Positions 1-7,404 are shown, counted from the stretch's first letter. The stretch: DNA of 18,095 nucleotides from Bifidobacterium breve (GCA_945870085.1 CAMBQX010000014.1:1-18095), one strand, 5' to 3'. Notes: a model not told the origin generated them from the letters alone. Numbers and translations are program-made.

Positions 1-431
1 GTTATTTAATGGCGGTACTTGCTACCTCCCAGGATGACCGCTTCGATGTCACTCGAGTCGACATTGATCGCGAGGGCCCGACCTATACGGTCGACACGCT
101 GCGTGATTTACGGGCGCAGCACGAACTTAATTTTCCGAACTTGGAAACCGAGTGGTTTTTCATTACCGGCGCCGATGCCCTCGCTGACATCATGGAGTGG
201 CGGGGGCCGCAGGAGGTCATCGCCTTGGCTCACATCATCGGTGTCACGCGGCCTGGGCATGAGATGCGCCACCCAGACCTCCCAACAGACTCTTGGACGC
301 TACTAGAAATACCGGCCATGGCGATTTCATCAACCAATATTCGAGCCCGGGCCGGCCGCGGTGAACCCATTAACTATCTGGTGCCGGAGTCGGTCGCAAA
401 TTTCATCGGTAAGCGCAAGCTTTATCAATAG
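1..431 (+). CDS. nadD: nicotinate-nucleotide adenylyltransferase, 5' end cut off by the window
   Basis: Carries out the adenylyl transfer from ATP to nicotinate mononucleotide in NAD synthesis, in the cytoplasm. The reading frame is already open at base 3 (reads YLMAVLAT), so the ATG at base 9 is internal and the N-terminal nucleotide-binding HxGH region lies outside the window. Visible family features are RVDIDREGPTYTVDTLRDL, the FFITGADALADIMEW segment and, near the C-terminus, the conserved ISSTNIR motif, followed by a typical NadD ending (YLVPESVANFI). The stop is TAG at 429-431. rsfS follows after about 30 bp, the usual bacterial nadD-rsfS order, so the two are probably co-transcribed. 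Identification is secure; only the start is missing. Confidence 0.95.
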   Translation, partial: YLMAVLATSQDDRFDVTRVDIDREGPTYTVDTLRDLRAQHELNFPNLETEWFFITGADALADIMEWRGPQEVIALAHIIGVTRPGHEMRHPDLPTDSWTLLEIPAMAISSTNIRARAGRGEPINYLVPESVANFIGKRKLYQ

Positions 432-461
432 CACTTCCAAAACAACCTGAAAGCAGTGGTC

Positions 462-905
462 ATGACAGCAAGTAGTGAAGCAGTGGCACTCGCGGTAGCG
501 GCGGCCGAGGCGGCCTCAGAGAAGCTCGGCGAAGACATCATGGCAATCGACGTGAGTGATCATGTCGTCATCACCGACGTGTTCGTGCTTATTTCGGCCG
601 CGAATGACCGCCAGGTTAAGGGTGTTGTTGACGGGGTTGAAGAACGATTGCGCGAGATGGGGGCCAAGCCACTCCGGCGCGAGGGCGAGCGCGAGAGCCA
701 CTGGGTGCTACTTGATTACGGTGACATTGTGGTGCACGTGCAACTTGCCGAAGAGCGAATTCACTACGCCATCGAACGACTTTGGAAGGATTGCCCGATG
801 CTCGAACTTCCAGCGTCGGTTAACGCCCCGCATTCAGCCCGCGACTCTTCGCGTGAGGCGGCGCACGACGGCGCACGCAGCACCAACCCTTGGGAGTCAT
901 CCTGA
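462..905 (+). CDS. rsfS: ribosomal silencing factor RsfS
   Basis: RsfS (RsfA/Iojap family) binds ribosomal protein uL14 on the 50S subunit and blocks subunit joining, lowering translation under starvation. The core is recognisable: an N-terminal helix, then the stretch around DVSDHVVITDVFVLISAANDRQ, the REGERESHWVLLDYGDIVVHV block and a helix ending near ERLWKDCP. I chose ATG 462 over GTG 456 because GAAAG at 449-453 lies 8 nt before the ATG but only 2 nt before the GTG. About 30 residues after the core form a polar tail that looks disordered, and its end overlaps the next gene. It sits between nadD and a histidine phosphatase, the same order as Rv2421c-Rv2420c-Rv2419c in Mycobacterium tuberculosis. 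Confidence 0.93.
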   Translation: MTASSEAVALAVAAAEAASEKLGEDIMAIDVSDHVVITDVFVLISAANDRQVKGVVDGVEERLREMGAKPLRREGERESHWVLLDYGDIVVHVQLAEERIHYAIERLWKDCPMLELPASVNAPHSARDSSREAAHDGARSTNPWESS

Positions 906-1564
906 GCGAGCGCCGCGAACCCCGCCGAATCGTTTTCTGGCGGCACGGACGTACCCCCTGGAATGCCGAGCAGCGCTTCCAAGGGCAAACTGACATCGAG
1001 CTAGATGAGTTAGGCGTTGAACAAGCCGAGCGCGCGGCGGCGATGCTCGCAACGTTGCAGCCGGCCGTGATTGTCGCGTCGGATCTGAGCCGCGCGATGA
1101 ATACCGCTAAGCCACTTGCCCGGATACTCGGCCTCGAAGTCACGACCGATGTGGGCCTGCGCGAAACATTTGCGGGGGAGTGGGAAGGTCTAACGCGGCC
1201 CGAGATGGAGCAGGGCTATGGAGCAATGCTCGCGCAATGGTCAGCAAGTGCTGAAATGCGAGCCGGGGTATCAGGTGAAACCCGGCTTGAAGTAGCCGAG
1301 CGCGTCGCCGCCGCCGTGCAACGGGCCCTCGAGCGGGTCGAGCCCGGCCGGGTGCTCGTGGTGGTAACCCACGGTGGGGCCGCTCGTGCGGGTATCGGTG
1401 AGATTTTGGGGCTGCCACCTGAGCACTGGGCGGTACTTGGGGTTTTAACCAACTGCTCTTGGTCGGTGTTGGTTGAGAATGTCAGCCCGTTCGGCCCGAC
1501 ATGGCGCCTACAGGAGTACAACGCCGGCACCTTGCCGGAGTCGGCGCTAGCCGATGATCGTTAG
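890..1564 (+). CDS. histidine phosphatase family protein (phosphoglycerate mutase-like, possible GpgP)
   Basis: The N-terminal WRHGRTPWN (catalytic RHG at about residues 18-20) and the later VVVTHGGAARAG (second histidine at about 161) are the two active-site signatures of the histidine phosphatase superfamily. At about 220 residues the length fits a small phosphatase. In M. tuberculosis the gene in this position after rsfS is gpgP, glucosyl-3-phosphoglycerate phosphatase, so that role is possible by context. Substrate cannot be read from sequence and no partner glucosyltransferase is visible here. The start is uncertain. TTG 890 is the first conventional start but has no Shine-Dalgarno. CTG 902 is preceded by GGGAG (892-896) and overlaps the rsfS stop as CTGA, giving a protein that begins SERREPRRIVFWRHG. 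The stop is TAG 1562-1564. Confidence 0.88.
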   Translation: MGVILSERREPRRIVFWRHGRTPWNAEQRFQGQTDIELDELGVEQAERAAAMLATLQPAVIVASDLSRAMNTAKPLARILGLEVTTDVGLRETFAGEWEGLTRPEMEQGYGAMLAQWSASAEMRAGVSGETRLEVAERVAAAVQRALERVEPGRVLVVVTHGGAARAGIGEILGLPPEHWAVLGVLTNCSWSVLVENVSPFGPTWRLQEYNAGTLPESALADDR

Positions 1565-1577
1565 TTAACTACTTCTG

Positions 1578-1599
1578 GCCACCGCAACCACCCGGTGGC
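1578..1599 (+). terminator. hairpin just after the phosphatase gene, possible weak terminator
   Basis: GCCACCG (1578-1584) and CGGTGGC (1593-1599) form a perfect 7-bp GC-rich stem with an 8-nt loop, 13 nt after the stop codon of the phosphatase gene. No T-run follows, so it is not a classic intrinsic terminator. It may still be a T-poor terminator or processing structure at the end of the nadD operon, before the tRNA promoter. Confidence 0.4.
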
Positions 1600-1604
1600 T
1601 GACT

Positions 1605-1613
1605 TGGTATGCT
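1605..1613 (+). promoter_or_regulatory. extended -10 promoter element for tRNA-Ala
   Basis: TATGCT at 1608-1613, preceded by TGG, is a good -10 hexamer and lies 35 nt before the mature tRNA. That allows a short 5' leader for RNase P to remove. No convincing -35 box is seen; the expected position falls in the hairpin at 1578-1599. Confidence 0.45.
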
Positions 1614-1648
1614 GACGCCTCCCGAGTTCAACTTGTTAGGCAAATTTC

Positions 1649-1725
<77 letters not shown>

Positions 1726-1733
1726 GTTGCAGG

Positions 1734-1762
1734 TACTACTTCGTTCCTACCCGTAGTATGCT
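1734..1762 (+). promoter_or_regulatory. mazEF promoter with overlapping inverted-repeat operator candidate
   Basis: TACTAC (1734-1739) and GTAGTA (1753-1758) are perfect inverted arms separated by 13 nt. A -10 hexamer TATGCT (1757-1762) overlaps the right arm and ends 6 nt before the GTG start at 1769, so the transcript would be leaderless. The left arm sits where a -35 box would be. Ribbon-helix-helix antitoxins commonly repress their own operons, so this is a reasonable autoregulatory operator. That link is inference. Confidence 0.45.
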
Positions 1763-1768
1763 TAGGGT

Positions 1769-1984
1769 GTGAAGATAAGCATTAGCCTTCCCGATGAGGA
1801 CGTCACCTTCCTTGATTCCTTAGTCGAAGAGCAGGGGCTCGCCTCGAGGTCAGCCGCGCTACATAAGGCCGTACGACTCCTTAAGGCCAGTGGGCTCGGT
1901 TCAGCTTACGAGGCCGCGTGGTCAGAGTGGCGCGAGGAGAACGAGTCATTGTGGTGTGAAACCTCGAGCGACGGGCTGCTCTAA
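1769..1984 (+). CDS. mazE: ribbon-helix-helix antitoxin, MazE type
   Basis: Predicted 71-residue antitoxin. The N-terminal KISISLPDEDVTFLDSLVE followed by a helix with SRSAALHKAVRLL is the ribbon-helix-helix (MetJ/CopG-like) DNA-binding pattern. The C-terminal part, rich in Trp and acidic residues (AAWSEWREENESLW), is the expected toxin-binding tail. The GTG start at 1769 is placed by the start of the strand-forming motif and by the -10 hexamer 6 nt upstream; no Shine-Dalgarno is seen. Its TAA stop abuts the GTG start of the toxin gene with no spacing, the usual tight TA coupling. The pair lies 45 bp after tRNA-Ala. The family is recognised by pattern, so the exact MazE subgroup is not certain. 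Confidence 0.82.
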   Translation: MKISISLPDEDVTFLDSLVEEQGLASRSAALHKAVRLLKASGLGSAYEAAWSEWREENESLWCETSSDGLL

Positions 1985-2332
1985 GTGCACCGCGGCGAAA
2001 TCTACCTAGTGAACCTTGATCCCGCGAGAAGAGGTGAGGCGAATAAGCATCGTCCCGCGGTCATAGTTAGCAATGACGGGGCTAATAGTTCGGCTGAACG
2101 CAGCGGCCAAGGCGTGGTCACTGTCGTGCCATTAACTTCTAATGTTACTCGGATTTATCCATTTCAAGTTTTACTCCTCGCTGAAGCGACCGGGCTTGAA
2201 GTTGACTCTAAAGCGCAGGCAGAACAAGTTCGTGCGATTTCCGTAGACCGGCTTGGGCCAGCGTTAGGTGAGGTACCCCACCAATTGATGGCGGGTATCG
2301 ATGAAGCACTTAGACTTCATCTCGCGCTTTGA
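1985..2332 (+). CDS. mazF: MazF-family endoribonuclease toxin
   Basis: A 115-residue PemK/MazF toxin, predicted to cut single-stranded RNA at short sequence motifs and to be neutralised by the upstream antitoxin. Family marks are RGEIYLVNLDPARRGEANKH, RPAVIVSND (conserved Arg region), VVPLTSN (catalytic Thr region) and the middle stretch with YPFQVLL and KAQAEQVRAI. It closely resembles, from memory, M. tuberculosis MazF9/MazF-mt1 (Rv2801c), which has the same NxRPAVVVSND, YPFQVLL and KAQAEQ blocks. All core segments are intact, so it should be active. Its cleavage motif cannot be predicted reliably. The GTG start directly follows the antitoxin stop. Confidence 0.92.
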   Translation: MHRGEIYLVNLDPARRGEANKHRPAVIVSNDGANSSAERSGQGVVTVVPLTSNVTRIYPFQVLLLAEATGLEVDSKAQAEQVRAISVDRLGPALGEVPHQLMAGIDEALRLHLAL

Positions 2333-2378
2333 ACAGGTACAAACCTTTCATGGGTGACACTTTGGACCGGTCAGCTGT

Positions 2379-3257
2379 TTAAGAGTGGGGCTCGGACTCC
2401 ATGGTCGGCGCACGCCGGGTTGCTAAGAAAGATCCGGCCAATACCAACGGAAACCCAATAACTATGCCCGGGGTGAGTGGTTCGCCAAGGATGAGCACAC
2501 CCAAGATCACCGCGACGCCCGGATTGACGTAGGTGATTACGGTGGTTCGGGCCGGGCCGACTTCGGCGATGAGCGCGAAGAAAATAATGAAAGCACCTGC
2601 GGTGCAAACGGCGCCGAGTGCCACAATCGACCACCAAGCAATAGCCGGCACCGGCTCGGTGGGCCAAGTCAGCCAAGCAAATGGTGCGTAGATCAACGCA
2701 TTGATGGTCAATGACGCCGCGATGACCGCAACGCTCGGTGCGCTACTTAGTTTTCTATCAACAATTATCGGGCCGAGGGCGTATCCCAAAACGGTGATGC
2801 TGATTGCAGCAACCGAAAGCAAATCCCCGCCAGAAACATCGAGCCCGACAAGGACTGCAACTCCGGCAAATCCGACGCCCAAACCGACCAAGCGCATCCC
2901 GCTCAAGCGACTGTCAAGGCCCATCGCCCGGGCGATGATTGCGGCAGTAAGCGGCACCGTTGAAATCAGCAAGGCGGCGAGTGAACTTGAAATGCGCTGC
3001 TCTGCCCACGTCAGTGCCAAGAAAGTGAAAGTCATCTCGACGATCGCGAAGATGAACACCCACCGCCAGTGGCCTTTGAGTTTGCTCAGTTGCCCGGTGA
3101 AGAAAGCGATTGGCAGCAGAATCGCGGCGCCAATAAATACGCGGGCAAAAACCACGACGAACGGTGAAAGTGATTCGACGCCTACTTTGATTAGTAGGTA
3201 GGGCAAACCCCAGATTACTCCGAGTGAAATGAAAAGTGCCCAGCCGCGTCGAGACAT
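2379..3257 (-). CDS. EamA/DMT-superfamily membrane transporter
   Basis: A 292-residue integral membrane protein of the drug/metabolite transporter superfamily. It has about ten hydrophobic segments in two tandem EamA repeats. The first begins with GWALFISLGVIWGLPYLLIKVG, a typical EamA opening, and the second contains a TYVNPGVAVILGVLILGEPLTP block, the repeat's usual ending. Such proteins export or import small metabolites; the substrate cannot be told. The ATG at 3257 follows the FUSC-like gene after 9 bp, so it may be the second gene of that transcript. It also has its own candidate -10 (TAACCT, 3269-3264) 6 nt before the ATG. It is convergent with mazF, with about 46 bp between them. Confidence 0.88.
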   Translation of the reverse strand: MSRRGWALFISLGVIWGLPYLLIKVGVESLSPFVVVFARVFIGAAILLPIAFFTGQLSKLKGHWRWVFIFAIVEMTFTFLALTWAEQRISSSLAALLISTVPLTAAIIARAMGLDSRLSGMRLVGLGVGFAGVAVLVGLDVSGGDLLSVAAISITVLGYALGPIIVDRKLSSAPSVAVIAASLTINALIYAPFAWLTWPTEPVPAIAWWSIVALGAVCTAGAFIIFFALIAEVGPARTTVITYVNPGVAVILGVLILGEPLTPGIVIGFPLVLAGSFLATRRAPTMESEPHS

Positions 3258-3263
3258 AAAGGC

Positions 3264-3269
3264 AGGTTA
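3264..3269 (-). promoter_or_regulatory. candidate leaderless -10 for the EamA gene, overlapping the upstream stop codon
   Basis: On the minus strand TAACCT ends 6 nt before the ATG at 3257, the same spacing seen at mazE, FUSC, degV and comEA. The TAA of the hexamer is also the stop codon of the FUSC-like gene. No clear -35 or Shine-Dalgarno is present. Confidence 0.35.
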
Positions 3270-4316
3270 GTGGGCTGGCTCATCCTCGTTTCGAACGGCT
3301 GGCCAGAGAAAGGAGGCGCCGATGACGATGACTCCTGCGATTAATGTTGAGAGCAGTCGGATAACGGAAACTTCGGCAACGGGATCGCCGACGAGTGACA
3401 TAAGTGAGATCGCGAAGATTGTGATTCCGCCTACGGCGATCGCGTAATTGGCGCGTACGAATGCCAACATGATGAGCCCGCCGAAGCCAATGAATATCGC
3501 GGTTGCATAGGTCTGGAGATGTAATCCTTCGATAACCGCATAGGTTATAAGCACACCGGCAATTGAGCCTGCCACTCTTGCGATGACCCGAGTCGCGGTT
3601 CCGTTTTGGTCAGGCAGGCTGATCCAGGCGACGGTCATTGGTATCCAATATCCGTGCGGCCAGCCCAGATAAAGATAAGCCGACATCGCGATGGCCAAAG
3701 CTAGGGCTAGGCGAGCACCATGTCTAAAAAAATCATTCCTGGTGTTCAGATTCTCACGTATTTGGCGAAGGTTGTGGTTGCTCTGGTACGGAATCAAAAA
3801 TGCGCGCGGTGCCCGGATTCCTGCTGGAACGATCGTTGCTGCCGTTTGGACGAGGCCGCCGATGGCGACCAGGCCCCCGGTCAGCAAGGCCGTCAGATTG
3901 TTCTCGGGGGCCCCCGAGAAAATGACGTAAGCGACCACGGATAACAACCCGATCAGTGCGCTGCGGCGACCTGCTACGCCAACATAGCCGCATATTGCGC
4001 CCACGACCGCTACCAGTGGTACTTGGAAAACACCAAAATTTGATGCCAGGCCTCCGAGCAGGGCGCTAATGGTGACCCAGAAAGTGGCAGTCAACATGGT
4101 GCGCCAGCGCTGGCCAAATACTTGATCGACATCGGCTAGGCCCACGAAGAGTGCACCCACGGCCAGCGGAATGGCAAAAGCTGTAAACCCGGCGTACAGG
4201 CACCAGGTGACGCATAGGGTGACAACAACCGCGCTACGGATCGACGGGACCCATGCGATGGTGGTCACTTGGATCTTGGCTGCTCCCAGAGTGACCAACT
4301 TTAGGTGCTCGCGCAT
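3267..4316 (-). CDS. FUSC-like inner membrane protein
   Basis: A 349-residue membrane protein with two blocks of hydrophobic segments, roughly residues 22-165 and 210-345, around a short charged loop containing YQSNHNLRQIRENLNTRNDFFRHG. The second block has HGYWIPMTVAWISLPDQNGTATRVIARVAGSIAGV. This corresponds to the FUSC (fusaric-acid-resistance/YccS-like) pattern of a PxWaxlT-type helix followed by a basic ..T..R...R..G...G stretch. Relatives include aromatic-acid efflux components and uncharacterised proteins, so function is open. The start ATG at 4316 is supported by TATGGT (4328-4323) exactly 6 nt upstream. It is the first gene of a two-gene minus-strand unit with the EamA transporter and is divergent from the small secreted protein gene. 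Confidence 0.75.
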   Translation of the reverse strand: MREHLKLVTLGAAKIQVTTIAWVPSIRSAVVVTLCVTWCLYAGFTAFAIPLAVGALFVGLADVDQVFGQRWRTMLTATFWVTISALLGGLASNFGVFQVPLVAVVGAICGYVGVAGRRSALIGLLSVVAYVIFSGAPENNLTALLTGGLVAIGGLVQTAATIVPAGIRAPRAFLIPYQSNHNLRQIRENLNTRNDFFRHGARLALALAIAMSAYLYLGWPHGYWIPMTVAWISLPDQNGTATRVIARVAGSIAGVLITYAVIEGLHLQTYATAIFIGFGGLIMLAFVRANYAIAVGGITIFAISLMSLVGDPVAEVSVIRLLSTLIAGVIVIGASFLWPAVRNEDEPAH

Positions 4317-4322
4317 GTTACG

Positions 4323-4328
4323 ACCATA
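4323..4328 (-). promoter_or_regulatory. candidate leaderless -10 for the FUSC-like gene
   Basis: TATGGT on the minus strand ends 6 nt before the ATG at 4316, so transcription would start at or next to the A of the start codon. No Shine-Dalgarno is present and the -35 region is not recognisable. Confidence 0.45.
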
Positions 4329-4385
4329 ATGCCCGCGCCTTTAAGATGTTGCACTTAGCCGTAGAACCTGCTGTCTGCGCTACGG

Positions 4386-4399
4386 GGTTAACCTAGGTT
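4386..4399. repeat. interleaved palindromes in the FUSC/secreted-protein intergenic region
   Basis: GGTTAACC (4386-4393) and AACCTAGGTT (4390-4399) are two perfect palindromes sharing four bases, within the 180-bp divergent intergenic region 4317-4496. They could be a regulator site for either gene; no regulator is suggested by context. The rest of this region shows nothing else I can name apart from the FUSC -10 and the downstream ribosome binding site. Confidence 0.3.
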
Positions 4400-4496
4400 T
4401 CCGCTCCACCCCCCTTATTTCTGAATGACCAGGTGGCAGTTGCCCTGGGTTTGAGTAAAGTGGGGAAGGATTACGAGCGCTATGAGAGGACCCACC

Positions 4497-4820
4497 ATGA
4501 AGACCACCCGATTTGCTGCTGCCTCATTCGTGGCCCTCGCGTTGGCGTTTACTGCTGCCCCCGCTTATGCTGCCCAGCCGCAGGCGTCCGACAAGCAAAA
4601 TGCCGTTGCGACCTTGATCTACAAGGCACTCAAGCGCACGCAGGCAAGTAGCCCAAAGGCGTTCAAGTCAACCTGCCTCCTGTACACGATCAACCCCAAG
4701 ACAGTCCTTGACCTGTTCTTTGACAATGACGACTTTGTGGAACTCAGTAAGCCTCTTGGCGCCTCGAAGAAGGACTTTCGGGCCGGGATCAATATCGCAC
4801 TCAAGAAGGCCTGCGCTTAA
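4497..4820 (+). CDS. small secreted protein of unknown function
   Basis: I do not recognise this family. The 107-residue product begins with a classic Sec signal peptide: MKTTR, a hydrophobic core AAASFVALALAF, then APAYA before a likely cleavage after residue 25. The mature part (about 82 residues) is rich in Lys and helix formers. It has two cysteines (60 and 106) that could form one disulphide and an acidic patch FFDNDDFVEL. ATG 4497 was preferred over the in-frame ATG 4482 because AGAGGA (4485-4490) lies 6 nt before it and because it places the basic residues right before the hydrophobic core. It is monocistronic: divergent from the FUSC gene and followed by a hairpin terminator. Confidence 0.75.
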   Translation: MKTTRFAAASFVALALAFTAAPAYAAQPQASDKQNAVATLIYKALKRTQASSPKAFKSTCLLYTINPKTVLDLFFDNDDFVELSKPLGASKKDFRAGINIALKKACA

Positions 4821-4821
4821 G

Positions 4822-4848
4822 TCAGGTGCCGCCCGGCACTGAAACTTT
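4822..4848 (+). terminator. intrinsic terminator after the small secreted protein gene
   Basis: The stem is TCA-(bulged G)-GTGCC, loop GCCC, GGCAC-TGA, giving eight pairs with one bulge (4822-4842). It is followed by AACTTTTG with a run of four T. It starts one base after the stop codon and separates this gene from the leuS promoter. Confidence 0.65.
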
Positions 4849-4884
4849 TGATCGGTGCTGACAATCGAGTTGACGAGGCCTCGG

Positions 4885-4890
4885 TAGACT
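4885..4890 (+). promoter_or_regulatory. candidate leuS -10 element
   Basis: TAGACT lies 10 nt before the leuS ATG (4901), which would give no or a very short 5' leader. There is no Shine-Dalgarno before the ATG. A TTGACG at 4870-4875 is too close to serve as its -35. Confidence 0.35.
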
Positions 4891-4900
4891 CACCAGTCTT

Positions 4901-7393
4901 ATGAGTGAACCAACTGATGTCGCCGGCCGCTTCGACGAGCCCGTCGGCTACGACTTCGATGCAATTCAGGAGCGTTGGCTGCCCATTTGGGATGAGCTAG
5001 CCCCATTTCGATCCGGGGGCCACGGTGATACCCGGCCCAAGAAGTACGTCCTCGACATGTTTCCGTACCCATCGGGTGATCTCCACATGGGCCATGCCGA
5101 GGCGTACGCACTAGGTGACGTTATCGCTCGGTACTGGGTGCAGCAGGGCTTTAATGTCATGCATCCGATCGCCTGGGACGCGTTTGGCTTGCCGGCCGAG
5201 AACGCCGCCATAAAGCGTAATGAGGATCCGATTCACTGGACCTACGAAAATATTGCGCAGCAAAAAGCTTCGATGCGCCGTTACGCCTGCTCATTTGACT
5301 GGGATCGGGTTTTCAATACCTGCGACCCGGAATACTACAAATGGAATCAGTGGTTCTTCCTGCAGATGTTTGAGCGCGGTTTGGCGTATCGCAAGGCAAG
5401 TAGTGTCAACTGGTGCCCGAATTGCCAAACGGTCCTGGCAAATGAGCAAGTTGTCAACGGAGTTTGTGAGCGATGCGATACGGCTGTCACCAAAAAGAAA
5501 TTAACGCAGTGGTATCTACGCATTACCGACTACGCAGATCGCCTACTTGATGACATGGAAGATCTCGAAGGCAAATGGCCGGAGAAAGTGTTGCTCATGC
5601 AGCGCAACTGGATTGGTCGCTCAAGTGGATCTGAAGTCGAGTTCGCCATTGAAGGGCGCGATGAGCCGGTTACCGTATATACGACTCGACCTGACACCTT
5701 GTATGGCGCGACTTTCTTCGTGGTGGCTGTCGACTCAGACCTCGCTGCCGAACTTGCCTCGGGAACTTCAGCTGAAGCCGATTTTGCGGCTTATCTCGAG
5801 CAGGTCAAAGGCACCTCGGAAATGGATCGGCTAGACCAATCCCGTGAAAAGACCGGCGTGTTCTTGCAGCGTTACGCAATCAATCCAGTAAATGGAGAAC
5901 GTATCGAAGTGTGGGCATCGGATTATGTACTCGCCGACTACGGTACCGGTGCGATTATGGCCGTACCCGCACATGACCAGCGCGACCTCGATTTCGCACG
6001 TAAGTTCAATTTGCCGGTGCGGGTAGTTGTTGAGGCCGGTGAAGACCCATTAGCGACCGGCGTTGCCACAGCCGATGACGGACCACACGTTAACTCGGGC
6101 CCACTTGATGGCTTAGGCAAAGTCGAAGCAATCGCTGCGATGAATCTGGTACTTGAACAACGTGGCACCGGGCGCCCGGCGGTTAACTACCGCCTTCGCG
6201 ATTGGCTTATCTCGCGTCAGCGTTACTGGGGTGCGCCTATCCCGATCATTCATTGCCCAACATGCGGTGAGGTTCCGGTACCCGAAGCGCAGTTGCCGGT
6301 GCTGTTGCCCCCGGCCGAGGGCCTAGACCTCAAGCCGAAGGGCACCTCGCCCCTTGGCGCTGCAATCGAGTGGGCCAGCGTTCTGTGCCCCAAGTGCGGT
6401 GAACCAGCAACTCGTGACGCCGACACCATGGATACCTTCGTCGACTCCTCGTGGTACTACCTGCGTTATGTCGACCCGAATGACTCGACTCGAGCCTTTG
6501 ACCCAGCAAAAGTCCGCGAATGGTTACCGGTTGATCAATATGTGGGTGGTGTCACCCATGCAATCTTGCACCTGCTTTACAGCCGGTTCTTCACCAAAGT
6601 CCTTTACGATATGGGGCTACTTGACTTCACCGAGCCATTCACGCGGCTACTGAACCAGGGCATGGTGGTGATGTCTGGCTCCGCAATGAGTAAGAGTCGA
6701 GGCAACCTGGTGCGGCTCTCCGATGAACTTGCAATCCACGGCGTCGATGCCATTCGTTTGAGCATGGTGTTCGCCGGGCCACCCGAGGACGATGTCGACT
6801 GGGCTGACGTCTCTCCGTCAGGTGCGAAAAAGTTCTTAGCTCGGGCTTGGCGTCTTTCCGGTGACGTAACAAGTGCACCCGGGGTTGACTTTAGTTCCGG
6901 TGACCGCCAACTTCGAAAAGCCACACATCGAGCAGTGCACGATGCCACTGTCTCTATTGAGTCCTTCCGATTCAATGTTGCGGTGGCACGGGCCATGGAG
7001 TTAGTAAATGTGACCCGCAAGGCGATTGATAGTGGGTGTGGGCCAAATGATCCGGCCGTCCGTGAAGCCGCAGAGGCGGTAGCAATTATTTTGTCACTCG
7101 TTGCGCCTTACACCGCAGAAGACATGTGGTCGCGCTTAAGTCATGAGCCTTCGGTAGCACTTGCCGGATGGCCAAAAGTCGATCCCGAACTCTTGGTCGA
7201 AGAGTCGGTGATTTGCATTGTGCAAATCGCTGGCAAGGTGCGCGAGCGCCTTGAGGTTGCCCCCACCATCAGTGAGGACGAACTGCGGGCGTTGGCCCTC
7301 TCGGCCCCCGCAGTGCAGGCTGCACTGGAGGGCAAGAGCATTAAGACGGTCATTGTGCGACCACCCAAGCTCGTCAACATTGTGCCTGAGTAG
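4901..7393 (+). CDS. leuS: leucyl-tRNA synthetase
   Basis: Class I synthetase that charges tRNA-Leu with leucine, in the cytoplasm; 830 residues, within the bacterial range. Domains in order: the N-terminal catalytic half with PYPSGDLHMGHAEAY (HIGH motif at 62-65); a zinc-ribbon-like insert WCPNCQTVLANEQ...CERCD; the CP1 editing domain with TTRPDTLYGATF (from about residue 261) and GTGAIMAVPAHDQRDLDFA; a second CPTCG/CPKCG region; DTFVDSSWYYLRY; the signature AMSKSRGN at 595-599; and the anticodon-binding and C-terminal domains. The first Lys of KMSKS is Ala, but the catalytic second Lys is present, and this variant is common in LeuRS. All editing motifs are intact. The start is ATG at 4901 after a TAGACT -10. 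Confidence 0.98.
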   Translation: MSEPTDVAGRFDEPVGYDFDAIQERWLPIWDELAPFRSGGHGDTRPKKYVLDMFPYPSGDLHMGHAEAYALGDVIARYWVQQGFNVMHPIAWDAFGLPAENAAIKRNEDPIHWTYENIAQQKASMRRYACSFDWDRVFNTCDPEYYKWNQWFFLQMFERGLAYRKASSVNWCPNCQTVLANEQVVNGVCERCDTAVTKKKLTQWYLRITDYADRLLDDMEDLEGKWPEKVLLMQRNWIGRSSGSEVEFAIEGRDEPVTVYTTRPDTLYGATFFVVAVDSDLAAELASGTSAEADFAAYLEQVKGTSEMDRLDQSREKTGVFLQRYAINPVNGERIEVWASDYVLADYGTGAIMAVPAHDQRDLDFARKFNLPVRVVVEAGEDPLATGVATADDGPHVNSGPLDGLGKVEAIAAMNLVLEQRGTGRPAVNYRLRDWLISRQRYWGAPIPIIHCPTCGEVPVPEAQLPVLLPPAEGLDLKPKGTSPLGAAIEWASVLCPKCGEPATRDADTMDTFVDSSWYYLRYVDPNDSTRAFDPAKVREWLPVDQYVGGVTHAILHLLYSRFFTKVLYDMGLLDFTEPFTRLLNQGMVVMSGSAMSKSRGNLVRLSDELAIHGVDAIRLSMVFAGPPEDDVDWADVSPSGAKKFLARAWRLSGDVTSAPGVDFSSGDRQLRKATHRAVHDATVSIESFRFNVAVARAMELVNVTRKAIDSGCGPNDPAVREAAEAVAIILSLVAPYTAEDMWSRLSHEPSVALAGWPKVDPELLVEESVICIVQIAGKVRERLEVAPTISEDELRALALSAPAVQAALEGKSIKTVIVRPPKLVNIVPE

Positions 7394-7404
7394 CCAGTTT
7401 TCGT

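Noticed and set aside
2365..2372. GACCGGTC palindrome between the convergent mazF and EamA genes as a bidirectional terminator
   Set aside because: A perfect 8-bp palindrome has no loop and no adjacent T-run; I see no supported terminator in this gap.
4403..4410. GCTCCACC, identical to the tRNA-Ala 3' end, as an attachment-site remnant
   Set aside because: Only 8 bp, with no integrase gene in between; such a match is expected by chance in this amount of sequence.
6683..6697. LeuRS has AMSKS instead of KMSKS
   Set aside because: The catalytic second lysine is present and the Ala variant is common in bacterial LeuRS, so it is not unusual.
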